Shown here: piece by piece, positions 22,434 through 33,773 of the stretch
Numbering within the stretch: position 1 is the first letter of the stretch
How the letters are laid out: every line of letters starts with the position of its first letter
From: Verticillium longisporum
Lineage: Eukaryota > Ascomycota > Sordariomycetes > Glomerellales > Plectosphaerellaceae
DNA: 64,000 bases
NCBI GenBank assembly: GCA_019188255.1
Contig: JAETXT010000002.1
Location: 4,588,001 to 4,652,000 of the forward strand
Direction: 5' to 3'
The notes under the pieces: model-generated
What the model was told of the DNA's origin: nothing
Seen by the model: only the letters and a program-made list of their open reading frames with translations
Database searches by the model: none
Translations under genes and position numbers: made by a program

Positions 22434-23515
22434 GGCTTTTGCGGTGGGGGCGGAAGATGAATAGGGGGGAAACGTCTCTTGTGCCACCGGCCTTGTGGGT
22501 GAGGTGATGATAATCTGGTTGATGATGATGATGATGATGGCGATGCTGTAAGTGACGTGGATGGGTGGTGTTGAGGAGGTGAGGTGAGGTAGCTCGAGCT
22601 CGAACTTGAGCTTGAGCTTGAGCTTGAGCTTGAGCTTGGACGTCTGCAGCTGCCCCCAGCTGTCAAAGTGAGGGGGCCGCACGTGCAGACCGAGGCCCAC
22701 CAACACGGGGAAGCATCTCTCTTCTAATCACAGCGAACGCCAGCAACCCAGACAGATGGCTCTTGTGTTGTCTCTCGTGAAACGGAGCACTGCAAGGATA
22801 CAACCCCATTCACGAGGCAGAGAGTCCTCACTATGCATGCATGACCTAATGAACGTATTCTTGGTCCCCATTCCCAGGGCAATGCCGAACATGCCTTTCC
22901 TTCAAGACCTCTCAACAATGACTGACTGATGGGGCCACCTACCATGACAGGTGCGAGCGAACCTCAGAGTCAGCATTCGTAATGTTGCGTCGGCCAGAAC
23001 ATGTACGCCGACGCGCCAGCTGTCCTCATAGCCAGCTGAACATGCAACATGCGCGGCCCCAGGCACAGCACGGTCATGGCCGCATCCTTTGATCAGAGCG
23101 GTGAAGAAGCCGTCATTCCCGGCAGATGTTCCATGAGATGATTTGTATATGCGGAAAGATACAGGGTGAAACCTTCGGCCATCCCTTGCAAGAACTGCAA
23201 CGAGCTAGATCTGACACTACCCCGCATCCTGCATTGGTTTGACGCAGCCGCAGAAGAAAGCGCAGATCCCAGGGAGGCAGGCCATCGGGTGTGAATTAGG
23301 AAACCCGTGTGCAAGTCAACGTGCCCGGTAAACCGCCAGCATTACCTCGCTTGTGTGCAACTCAACCCCGATTGCCGTACCCTCGGAAGGCAATCCCAAG
23401 AACCCATTATGAAATCCATACAGCTTATGCTCCACGCCCGTCCAACAGACAAAGGGAAAAAAAGACGATTCCACATGACATCATTAAATCCAGCCACATC
23501 AGTGGCACCCTCCGT
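22434..23515. other. Intergenic region between ureidoglycolate lyase and laccase
   Basis: This is the promoter side of ureidoglycolate lyase and the 3' flank of the laccase gene. It holds a GAT/GATGAT microsatellite near 22520-22545 and a GAGCTT hexamer repeat near 22605-22640. From 22700 to 23515 no gene is recognised. Confidence 0.4.
22599..22640 (+). repeat. GAGCTT hexanucleotide microsatellite
   Basis: About six copies of gagctt (with a few gagctc variants at the left) lie upstream of the ureidoglycolate lyase start. They account for the false KLKLKL extension of its frame. Confidence 0.85.
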
Positions 23516-25429
23516 CTACAGACCCGAGTCGGACTGTGGCCAGACTGCCGTCGGCTCATAGGCCCGCCACTTCTTGCAATTAGGCTCCAGGTTGTCGAGG
23601 TTGACCGTCGTGGGAATGTCGCCCTTTCTCTCGAGGAACATGACGCTGAGCCCGCGCGACACGTGCCAAGCGATGTGACAGTGCAGCAGGTGCGCTCCCG
23701 GGTTGTCCGTCTGGAACGCGATGACGAGATGTCCGCCGCCCGGCAGCTCCGCCACGTCCCGCCGTATGGGATTGTCAAAGTTGAGCGAGTTGACCCCTGC
23801 CACCCGATCAAACTGGCCGTCGCCCGCGCCGAGAACGAGAAAGTCGTGCCCGTGAAGGTGCATCGGGTGTGGGGCGGGTCCAAGGTTCTGAAGGACCCAA
23901 AACGTCCAGACGTTCTTCTGCGCAATGTCGATGACGTTGGCTTCCCGCGGCCAGTCAAAGTCGCCCTCGCGGATGTACTCGAGGATTGGCCTGTCCCACT
24001 CAACGTTGATGCTGGAGCCGTTGACCTCCCACCGGAACACGGCAACGTCGTCAATGACGGGTGTCTTGAGGTTGACATCAAGGTAGCCCTGGCTCTTCAG
24101 GAACTCCTCCTTGGGTGCTCCCTTTGTGACGACCGGGCTGAAGCCCACCGTGTCGCTGCAGACTGCATTCACAGGTGTGCCTGGGTTGGTTGGCTGCTTT
24201 GTCTTGGACGCGCCAGCATAACTGAAGATGGCCGCGGGCTGCTTGATGCGCGTCGTGCCGCAGAACCTGCTGCTTGCCAGCGTCGCGTTGAACCAGTAGT
24301 TTTCCACCTTTTGGTTCGCTTCAATAATGACATCGTATCGCTGGCCGACCGTCAGGAAGAGCGTGTCCTTCTTCACCGGGACCACCGGGACCAAGTCGGT
24401 TTCAATGACGGTGAACGTGTGTCCTACCATGGAGACGGTAAAGGCATTGTCTGACGACGTGTTGATGAGACGTAGGCGGTGCTTCTTGCCAGGCTGAAGC
24501 GTCGTCCTCGAGTATTGACCACCGCCTTGGGCATTGACATGGGTGCCGTTGAACAGTACGTTGTCGCTTTCGGGCGGCGGACCGTTGGAGACCAGCTCTG
24601 CGCGCCGCTCGAGCCTGTCCGCCGTCTCGTAATACCAGTCCGTGATGGAGAATGGACCGAGATCAACGTCATAGTTGGCAGACGCCGGTCCGTTAATTTG
24701 TATGGTACCCACGACGCCATTGCCATACTGCGACGAAAAGTGCGAATGATACCAGGCCGTACCATACTGATGCATGCGGAATAGGTACGTCTTGCTCGCA
24801 CCGGGTGGGATTGGACATTCTGTGACCCCATTGGCGCCATCCTGGTCGTTTGTGTTCTTCTGCCAGATGCCGTGCCAGTGAATGGAAGTGCTGGACGCTT
24901 CAGTCAGTCTCGACGTTACCCGAGAGCGCCGATTGCATGCAAGGAACATACCCGTTATGCTGCAGCTGGTTGTGGACGTTGATCTTGACCCAGTCACCCC
25001 AATCTGTTTATATGCGTCAGGGTCAGATCGACAGGGTGAGAGCGGAACTTGTCTCACCGGCAACAATCGTCGGACCAGGAAACTGGCCGTTGATCAGCAT
25101 GGCAGGCTTGCTAACACCGTCGGCCGAGGAGAAGCTTGACACATTGGTGATGGTCAAGTCGTACTGCAAGCAAAGTCAGCTTCACGCATGGGACGCTGAG
25201 GCCTCCTTTCACGTACCGTCCTGGTCTTTCCAGTATCGGGGATCTTGGATGATGTATCCGTAAATATATCAAAATTATCGCGCCAGCAGGCACGGTTCTT
25301 AGGGCTGTGTTGTCCACAGCCATATTTTCCAAAGGGCCTGAGAGGCGGGTCGGTAGCGGGCATGGCCGACGTCAAGCCGGCCGCCACCCAGCAGGCCACA
25401 AGGCCGAAGCAGATGAATCGGAGAGACAT
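23516..25429 (-). CDS. Secreted ascomycete laccase (multicopper oxidase)
   Basis: Four exons join in phase: 25217-25429, 25058-25163, 24952-25003 and 23516-24890, giving 581 residues. The protein starts with a signal peptide (MSLRFICFGLVACWVAAGLTS). The four copper-binding signatures are present: GTSIHWHGIWQ, AWYHSHFSSQYGNGVVG, HPMHLHGHDFLVLG and HLLHCHIAWHVSRGLSVMF. The last holds the HCH of the type 1 and type 3 sites, with Leu at the axial position, as in higher-potential laccases. The C-terminus is DSGL, the conserved processed plug of ascomycete laccases. It oxidises phenols with reduction of O2 to water; likely roles are pigment, lignin or phenolic detoxification outside the cell. Third-intron borders were set by restoring the HNGTSIHWHG signature. 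Confidence 0.95.
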
Positions 25430-28400
25430 AGTCAAGGAGAGATGAAGAGAGTGTGTGATGTCGCTGATGAGACAAAAAAAGTTCCTATGTCTGCGGTCCG
25501 GGGAAACGATCTTAAATAGGTAAACGCTCACTTGCAACGAGAATATCTCTCTGCGAGCTGATACCCAGAACTTTGGAAACAACCAAGGCTCGTATGTCTC
25601 TCGGCCGCTCTGCCGCAGAGTTGTGAGCGCTTGAGCCTTGCCAGGCGTGGCGTAGACCGCTTGCAACTCGAGCTCACCTCGAGTCCAGAAGAAAAGGGCA
25701 TGGGGCCTGAGACATCCCGAACCCCTGATCCCTGGCCACCAACTAAAGCTTTCACGCCTCTGGGGATTCGGTGAATAAACATTACCTGAGAAGCTTGTGC
25801 GTGTACGATCTTGGGTAAGACAAACGCTTACAAGCACCTAGGGCTGCCGCTGCATGACAAGCGTGGCGCGTCACTGGAGCCGCCAACCGCATGTCACTTG
25901 AGCTATCAAACAGCATGCCAAGGCCTGCGGCAGAGTGTCCTTCCGATGGATTCCAGCCCTCAACGGCTGCGAGACGCATCTGACCATGACTATGGATCCT
26001 GAACGGATTAGGCCACCTCGGAAAGGGCCCGCGTACTTTGACCACGAGAAGACCGGACATGGCCACCTGAACCTGTCAGCATCGGCCGATCCCTGTTCAC
26101 AGAGCACACCCGTGTCCATCAGGCACACAAAAAGAAAAGAAAAAGCAGGGAGTGTCTACGGCGAGCTGAAGAGTGTGTGCATCCTTTTTGAGGGAAAGAA
26201 TCAAAATCAGTGACAATGCCCCCTGCAGAACCGGTCACTTGTAGGCCCCACCGCATGTTGTGTAGCCACGGCTATCGATTGTCTTGATTCTCGTTGCTTC
26301 GGTTGAGGTGCTCACTCGGAGTGAGAGTTTGAGCCGGCTGCGCATTGGGCTGAGGACTCGGTCCGAGTCCATGAGGTAGTGTCGATGATCGCGAGGCGAA
26401 TGGAGTTGAGAATAGACCAACATGGGCGCCGGGCAGCCGGTTGTGCCCAGACGTGAAGGGCTGTTAGCGTTGCGACTATAAGAGGTGATCATCGCTGTCC
26501 CGACACGCTGGAGTCGGGCCACTACACAGGCAGGCGAGTATGGACTGAAGTGCGGCATGACGGCATGGGCACGCGCGCTGGATACGGGCAGTTGAGGCAC
26601 CTCGTTGGCTTTCAGAGAAGACCATCGCTGGTGAGTGAGGTCAAGCAGTCAGACTGACAACTGGGACGTCATGATTGGGTACGCCGAGCTGAGCAAGGTT
26701 CAGCATGAGGTGGGTTGGGGGGGGCTCTCGGCCGCAAAGGAGTTGAAGCGAATGAGCAGAAGAAGCAGCCCGGCTTTCCGAATGCACCTAGTGTGAAGGG
26801 TGCTGCTATTCTGAACGACTATGGAGATCAGACAAAGGCGGTCGGTCAACGGTGCCTGCGAACAAAGAGACGTTGAACGGCCCCACCTCCACCCGGGAAA
26901 GCAAGAGCTACCTGGGCACCACAAGCGAGGACCTGCCTGCCGTAGCTCACCTGCGCTTGCCCTGCTGATTTGGCTGACTCACCTACTACATGCAGCCAAT
27001 CACGATGAAGCGGCTCCCTCTCCTGGCGCCTGCCTCGACTCCTTTTGCCCCTTTTTGCAATCACCACCAGCGGCAGCCTCAAACGCCCACCCACCCCATG
27101 CCGCCTGGGCTGCAGCTGCCTCATGCAGGCAGTGGAATGCCTACACGCATCCGCCACTGCCCTGGACACCGCCTCAGACCATGTCGCCTCAGACCATGTC
27201 GAGGCTGCTACATGGCCTCGTGCCGTGAAAGCGTTGCAAGTCAACCCCGATTCATTATCGGGAATAATGCAGCCAGTGCCTTATGCAAGACTCTCTCAGT
27301 GAGGTACCTTACTTTTCATCAGACCAGCTTCGTGCCGCTGCGGGATCGGCTGATAAACTTTACCGAGCTCTTTGAACGCCACGTTTACAGATCATGTACC
27401 CAAGATGGTAGTCTAGGCCAGATATCGAGCCACCGACCAGCTGTGTTCACATACTTATGAGATAGAGAGGTGTGTAGGGCATCCGCTAGCTCATCGGCAC
27501 AGCATCATCCGCGACTCTGCGGACGGGAGCGTCCCGAAGGCTGAGCGCTTTCCGCTTCCCGCTTCTCGCGTCTGATCAGGTCGACTGGCGGTCAAGTCGA
27601 GCCTTGCGCTGGAACCCGAACCCAGGCTCGTGGGGGGAACAGGTTGCACAACAGCTATGCAGTTGTCATCTGGCAGCGGATCTTGTACTTCTCAGGCAGG
27701 GCCCTCGGCGAGCTGAGCCTTAACGATTCGATGAAGGCTGTCAGCTGCGCCGTTGAGGCGTATTGGGGCACGAGTTTGTTTGTGTGCGTGCGTGCGTGCG
27801 TGCGTGTGCATATATCAAATCGCCTCGACCCAATGAGGTCAGGGCATTGTCCATTCCATCTGGCTTTCATAGCGGCATGTTGTGCAACACAGAAATGTCC
27901 ATGGCAGGTCATTCGACTTTCCTGTCATGGGTTGCAGCTATGTATACCCGCCGTCTGTTCTGGCTGAACGCGGCATGATCAAAATGCATATTGAGCCATG
28001 TGGCGTCGTGGGAAAGCCTCCCACAACGCAAATCATGAAGTGTGACCTCTTGGAAAGTCCTTGGCGACGATGAATGTCTCGGAAAGGGGAGTTCATTACG
28101 CCATCATGTATCTCACGACAGAGCACTCAGCCAAGGAGACAGGCCATGACGCCGATTACCGAGCCAAAGTATCGAGTGCTTCCTGGATGCTGACATGTAG
28201 GTCAACTGAGGCCATGTTGGTCGCGCTGCTCCTGTTCCGAGATGTCGCCAAGTTTGGCTCCAAAGATGCACAGAACTAGCTCGGCTGAGGTGTGGCCCAA
28301 GGTTTCACGGAGAGTGCCGTGTTCAGGGCGATGAATGCTCACGGAGCTCTCAATGTTGACTGCAGGGGCACGTAAGCCCGCATTAGGGGACGACTGGGAA

Positions 28401-29044
28401 GTCTTGCCATTGGGTTGCAGATCAGGACAGAGTATGTGCTCGCACGTAGCATGTCAGCATTAGGCAGACATGAGTCGAATCGACGCCAGCGACTCTGGCA
28501 AGCTCGCGTGGTCTTGAATAGCGTGAGCCCCGACCTTCTCCGATAGTTCATGCTGAGAATCGCGAACTCCGAGAGGCTCGGTTTGTTGACGTGTGGCAAT
28601 GGTAGACAGGATGACTAGCAGTCTGCGTGGGTTCGCAATCTGACACTCCTGTGACGATGTGCTGACAAGTATGAGTATGGATATGATTGAGTTAGTAAGG
28701 ATTCACAGTCAAGTGTAATTTTACGAAGGAGGAACACGTCTGCTGGCTCGTGATGGTGCGCGTCGAGGTGGCTACAACGGGCCATATTACATAAGCCAAC
28801 CAGCACAGGCCAGTGACGCAGCTGTTGCACTACACACTGCGATCCTTATCCTTATCGTGGATCTGGCCTTGACCTTGGCCTTGTCTTTGACAGCTTGCAA
28901 GTTGTTGGCAACTCGACGACTTCGTCGTGCCGCGCGCCCGAATCCCGCCAACCTTCCGAGACCGACGTTCTTTTTCTTCTCCCACTGACCGACGGTACTT
29001 CGTGAGATGACAATTCAGTTGTTGCAACCGCTGCCGCTGTCATC
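25430..29044. other. 3.6-kb gene-free region
   Basis: It separates the 5' end of the minus-strand laccase gene from the plus-strand J-protein gene, so it contains two divergent promoters. Open frames of up to ~156 codons have no recognisable domain. A GCGT repeat occurs at about 27783-27807. I see no RNA gene and no RIP signature. Confidence 0.4.
27783..27807 (+). repeat. GCGT tetranucleotide microsatellite
   Basis: Four or more tandem copies of gtgc/gcgt in an intergenic context. Confidence 0.7.
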
Positions 29045-30235
29045 ATGTCCAACTTTCTCTCCCTTTTAGGGTGGTCCTTTCTGCCAAATGTACGTTTCCC
29101 TCTGATCGCGAGGCACCTTGCCTCGAGGTTGAGGTACCTCTTCCATCACCTGGCCATGCGCCGAACTGCTCACTGACCTCTGCTACAGTTTGTGACCGGC
29201 TGGACGCAGACCATCTACTACTCCATCACCATACGCGCCGGCGACCCGCGCCCCCAGCCCGGCTCGGCCAAGTACATCACCCACCGCCGCAGGATCCACT
29301 TCCTCGCCGTGTCCCTATACCTCCTCTACACGCTCTACGAGGCAGACCACGACCTGCGCCGCGACGGCAGCTTCTACTCGGACCTCGGCCTGCCGACGCT
29401 CGCCCCCGAAGACCGCGAGATCAAGTCACGCTTCCGCCGTCTCGCCGCCGTCCACCACCCCGACAAGTCCTCCGACGCCGACGGCGCCTCGCGCTTCATC
29501 CACCTCAAGCTCGCCTCGGACACGCTCCTCAACCCGGCGGCGCGCTTCGCCTACGACCGCTTCGGCCCCGACGTCACCCAGTGGCAGCGCCTCAACACGG
29601 TGCGCGACTACCTCGCCCGCGGCGTCCTACAGTCGCTGCTGCCCCACTACGCCGTCGCCGCCGCCGCCCTCTACGGCCTCGGCCTCCTCGGCTACCTCGA
29701 CTGGGGCCGCTACTGGCGCTGGCTCCTCCTCGCCGCCCTCTGCCTCTTCGAGCTCACCGTCGTCACGCGGCCCCTGCCGCCCGCCTTCCTGACGGCCGCC
29801 AACGCCCTGACGTCGACCTTGACCACGCGCCAGCCCTTCCTGCCCTTCCAGCTCATCGCCCTCGCCCGCAAGGCCAGCATCACCCTCTACATTGCCTTCA
29901 ACCAGCTCGGGCCCCTCATCGACGTCTTCCTCACCGGCGGCCAGCCGCAGCCCGGCGCCGCCGCCGCCGACGACGCCCAGGAAAGCCTGCACCAGGGCCT
30001 CGAGCGCCTCGACGCCCTGGCCCACGGCCTCGACCACGACGCTGCCAAGCTGCTGTCCATGGAGATGGTGCCGTATGCCGGCGACGCCGAGGCCCTCGGC
30101 TCCGTCCGCGCCAAGGTCAAGGACTGGCTGGTCCAGAACACGATCCGCGCCGACCCCATGGTCAAGGACGCCGTGGGCAACTCCATCCGCAGGCGCCGCA
30201 CCGACGCGCCCGCCGGTGCCAAGGGAACCAGGTAG
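29045..30235 (+). CDS. Membrane-anchored J-domain (DnaJ/Hsp40) protein, likely ER
   Basis: Two exons (29045-29089 and 29189-30235) join in phase and give 363 residues. The donor is GTACGT and the acceptor CTACAG. A hydrophobic N-terminus (MSNFLSLLGWSFLPN) precedes a span (IHFLAVSLYLLYTLY). The J domain follows at about residues 75-140, with the Hsp70-contacting HPD triad in VHHPDKSSDADG and the helix-IV-like LNPAARFAYDRFGPD. Two further hydrophobic segments follow (about residues 155-210). The C-terminal half is helical and ends basic (RRRRTDAPAGAKGTR). The family stimulates Hsp70 at the ER or another membrane and is widespread in filamentous fungi. The specific client is unknown. The coding region is very GC-rich at third positions. 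Confidence 0.85.
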
Positions 30236-31005
30236 GGGGGGGAGGGAGTGTAAATTGTAGAGTGGTCTGTGATGAAACCTCACGGGCTGAATGCATGTTC
30301 TTTTTCTAGCATGATAGCGAGCGGAGATACAAAAAAGAAACAAATCAGGATGCATGGCATTATATACTTGATGCATTCGAGGTGATTGAATGAATGAAAG
30401 ACACCTGGTGAGGGTGTAAACGGAGGCAAAAAGGATTTCTCCCTTTGCCGTCGGCCGGCGTTGAACCCCCGGTCCCTCCACGCGCTTCTAAGCTTGCGCG
30501 CCCTGTATCGCATTCTAGAGGCATGCGCTCTCGGGTATTTATTAAGCTGCCTCTGGACCACCACACCATGCGTCACGGTATGGTGGTCCTGTTGGAAAGG
30601 GCACCGTTGCCGGGGGGGCATATACTGCTGAACCTGTTGCTGCCTGGTTGTGGGGGGGTGGGTGAATGTGCTCGCAAGGAAGGAGCGCAATTGAAGATAC
30701 CTACGCAGGAGGAGACAAGTGTAGCGCCTTGAGCATAATTGTGATACGAAAATCAAGACACGCGACGCATAAGGGACGAATCGCGTGACGATATGACAAA
30801 CGGATGATCGAAGAGAATATATGTACGTCGTACAAAAACAGTCGAACCCAAAGTATCTAATGCAACCGCAGCCCAGCAGCAGCGGTGCAGGACGCCAGAC
30901 GCCTTCAATGCAACGAAAGTCATGTCTACAAATGTTCCGTTCCTCACTTCCTGTGAGTAAAAAAAAAAATAGAAAGAAAACTGAACATGGGCGAGCAGCA
31001 TACGC
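30236..31005. other. Intergenic region between convergent genes
   Basis: This holds the 3' flanks of the J-protein gene (plus) and the MFS gene (minus). A GC-rich hairpin-like segment at 30450-30520 resembles a tRNA fragment but does not fold as one. No gene is called. Confidence 0.4.
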
Positions 31006-32977
31006 TCACAGTCTCTGCCGGCCACGCGTCTCGATAGGAATCAGACACATGCCGACAAAGGCCAGCAGGATCAGCACGCCAGACATGGTGATGGGCGCCG
31101 TCGTGCCGTCGCCTGGAATATTGGCGGCAATGACGGGCGCCATGAGGCCCGTGACGCGGTTGAGGAAGCTCGCTACGCCGGTGCCGGCGCCGCGGACGGG
31201 GGCCGGGAAAATCTCCGGTGTGAAGGCGTAAAGGACGCCGTACATGATGTTCTGGGCAAAGGCCTCGACGCAGGAGAAGAAGAGCTTCGAGTTGGGCGTC
31301 GTGCCAAACTCGACAAAGAGGAAGAGGAAGATGGCCGACACAAAGGTCGATATGGCGAGGGTGCCGCGGCGGCCGAGCCAGGGAGACTGGTGGTCGACAA
31401 GGTAAGCGGCGAGGAGGGCGCCGGGGATGCCCATGATCGAGGTGATGGCGTAGTTGCGGTACGTCTCGGCCGAGATGGTTGTGCCCTCCTCTGCGGGCGC
31501 CTCGGCCCTGGCGCCGGCGCCGGTCGAGGGGTCCTCGCCGTGCTCGGAGAGGTACTGGGGGAGGAAGGCGTTGAAGAGCGGGTAGCCGAGGCCGATGGTG
31601 GCCCAGCAGAACCAGATGAGCATTGTCGCCATGCCGAGCGTCTTGTTCTGGAAGAGGGGCCGGATGCGGTCGCCGGAGAACTTGCTGAATTTGTCCTTCA
31701 GTACGCTGACTCCAACGGGTCGGACCTCATGGAGTTCGGGATGGGCGACGTCGTCGACGACGGCATTCATAATCTCTTCCGTCAACCAGGTCTTTGCACC
31801 GTTCCTATAAGCGATGCCATGGACGACGGCATGGCCTCGGCTTGGCGGCCCTTGGACAGGAGGAATTTGGGTGACTCAAAGAGATGGAACAAGAAGCAGC
31901 GGATACCAAACATGACCAGAGTCATGACGCCAATAACGAAAACGAACAGACGCCAACCTTGATCGGCGGGCCAGTTGGCAATGCAGTACCAGGCGATGAG
32001 CGAGGATACGAGCTGGCCGACAGGCCACCATACGGAGAGCAGAGTCAACAACGCGCTCGATGCGTCGGGAAGAAACTCGAGAAAGAGGGCACCGTCAACA
32101 GGGAGATTGCCGCCGACGCCGAAGCCAAGAGCGGCAAAGAGGAAGCAGGTCCAGCCCCAGGAGGGGGCAAAGGAGACGAGGATGCCAAAGACGCTAGTGA
32201 TGAGCAGGGTACAGTTGAAGGCGATGCGGCGGCCCAAGATGTCAGAGCCAATGCCCCAGATGAAGCTGCCAAAACATAGGCCGATAAAGACGGAGCTTGT
32301 CGTGTACCGCACCGTCTTGGTCGGCACGTCAAACTCGGCTGATAATGATGGCAAACACAGAGAAACGCCCTGCGATGGTTAGCCACAGATGCTTGGTAGG
32401 GTCGCCTTCAGGTCCCGTCTCGCAAATGCTACTCACTTGCATCCAAAGGCTAAGGACAAAAGGTTAGCAACAATGTCGACGATGATCCTCTCCATGGGGC
32501 TGGAAACAACGTACTTATCGGCAAACCAGCCAAAGCCGCAAAGAATGAACAACTGCCAGTTGTATTTGCCCATGCCGATATCCTGAATGGCCTTGTTGAT
32601 CAACTTTGACCTCACTGCCACGCTGTCAGTATGCTAGTCCATTCTTTCTCCTCATGAGTGCGTTGGGATCGTTTTGAGCGTGGTCACTCACTCTCGTAAT
32701 CCGTAGAGTCGCCCTTGCCAGCCCTCACTTCTCTCCTGAGACCCTCGACGCTGTACTCGGCCGCGCTCATCTCGAGCATGCCCTCACTCTCCTCCCTGTC
32801 CTTTGGCGCATCGCCAGCCTCGTCGCCGGGAGATGGCGGGTCCTCAAACTCGGTGCGGCCGGTGCGCGCCGAGTGGCTGTGAAGATGGGCCTCCTCGAGA
32901 GGCACGACGACGCCGAGGTAGTCGTCGACGGACTCTGTGGGCGCCGCGGCGATGCGCCGGTACATGTACTTGAACAT
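31006..32977 (-). CDS. MFS transporter (sugar-porter/SVOP-like), one-base frame break
   Basis: Four exons are supported: 32692-32977, 32515-32614, a 13-nt microexon at 32437-32449 that restores FADNLWMQ, and 31006-32369. The ~588-residue product has a hydrophilic, acidic N-terminal arm, then 12 predicted spans with MFS landmarks: GFGWFADNLWMQ, the motif-A-like GSDILGRRIAFN, GVGGNLPVDGALFLEFLP, and DHQSPWLGRRGTLAIS in the second half. It ends IPIETRGRQRL. Between GRQAEA and VVHGIAYRNG the frame is short by one base (plus strand ~31829-31832; one more C restores it). The type is close to fungal sugar-porter/SV2-related carriers; substrate unknown. Plasma membrane is the expected site. Confidence 0.85.
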
Positions 32978-33773
32978 GGCAAGCTAGGTGTGGACTTGTC
33001 GATGTGCGGGCCAGGGGATCAACGGATGAAGAAATCAAGACAAAGACGCAAAGGAGAGGAAGTCCAAACAGCAATCATTCAGAGGTAAGGAAGGGATGAA
33101 AGCGACAACGAACGGGACATGTAAGAAGTGATGAGGAACTGGGACATTCGATGCCAAATGGGCGCGAGGCTTGACACAGGGAGATAGGCACGACACGGGC
33201 GGTTCCCTATAGGGCATGGTGGGTGCAATGTGATGGGCGCAAGCAGCTGACGAAGCCCACGTGACCCTCCATCTCTGAGAACACGTCCGACGTCTTGGCC
33301 ACCGTTTCGCTGGTGGAGCCTGACCAATCTCAGAGGGACGCTGGCCGTCGTCAATCTCAGGGCACGATTCCATCAGTCAGAACGCGTCGAGATTTAGGTA
33401 AAAGGGTCGACGCAGAGGGCACGACTTTTAGCAATGATTACGTCCTTGAAGCCCGCGATGCATAGCGTGCCGCGGTTCACGGGCGGGAGGGCAGGGTGAG
33501 GCGTATCACTCATCTAGTTCTAGTGGATGTTACGTTTTCTCAGCCCCTGACGTGCCCCCAAGGCCCCCAAATTCCAGGGTCATGCCCCTGAAGCCGGGGC
33601 CTTAAGGTACCTTACCTGATCTGAGCTCATCATAAGGTACCTTCGGGACTGAAGGGCCTCGAAGGCAGGCATGCCAACACCCCTTAGGACCTAGGTAGTG
33701 TCTAGCTGCCAAGGGTCATAGAGCTTCAGATCCCCAACATCCGAATCAACAACATCATCGGCCATCACCCTGT
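32978..33773. other. Intergenic region with AAGGTACCTT palindromes
   Basis: This is the 5' flank of the MFS gene and the 3' flank of the next minus-strand gene. The palindrome aaggtacctt occurs at 33604-33613 and 33634-33643, with acctaggt nearby at about 33690. No gene is recognised. Confidence 0.4.

Noticed and set aside
22434..22706. In-frame N-terminal extension of ureidoglycolate lyase (KLKLKL..., IIIIII)
   Set aside because: It is produced by translating microsatellites; the family start fits ATG at 22433.
30440..30520. tRNA-like segment on the minus strand (GGGGGTTCAACGCC near a GCGCGC hairpin)
   Set aside because: The TTCAACG loop is not closed by a 5-bp T stem (two G-G mismatches), the anticodon arm has a 10-nt loop, and no acceptor stem pairs. 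At best it is a tRNA-derived fragment.
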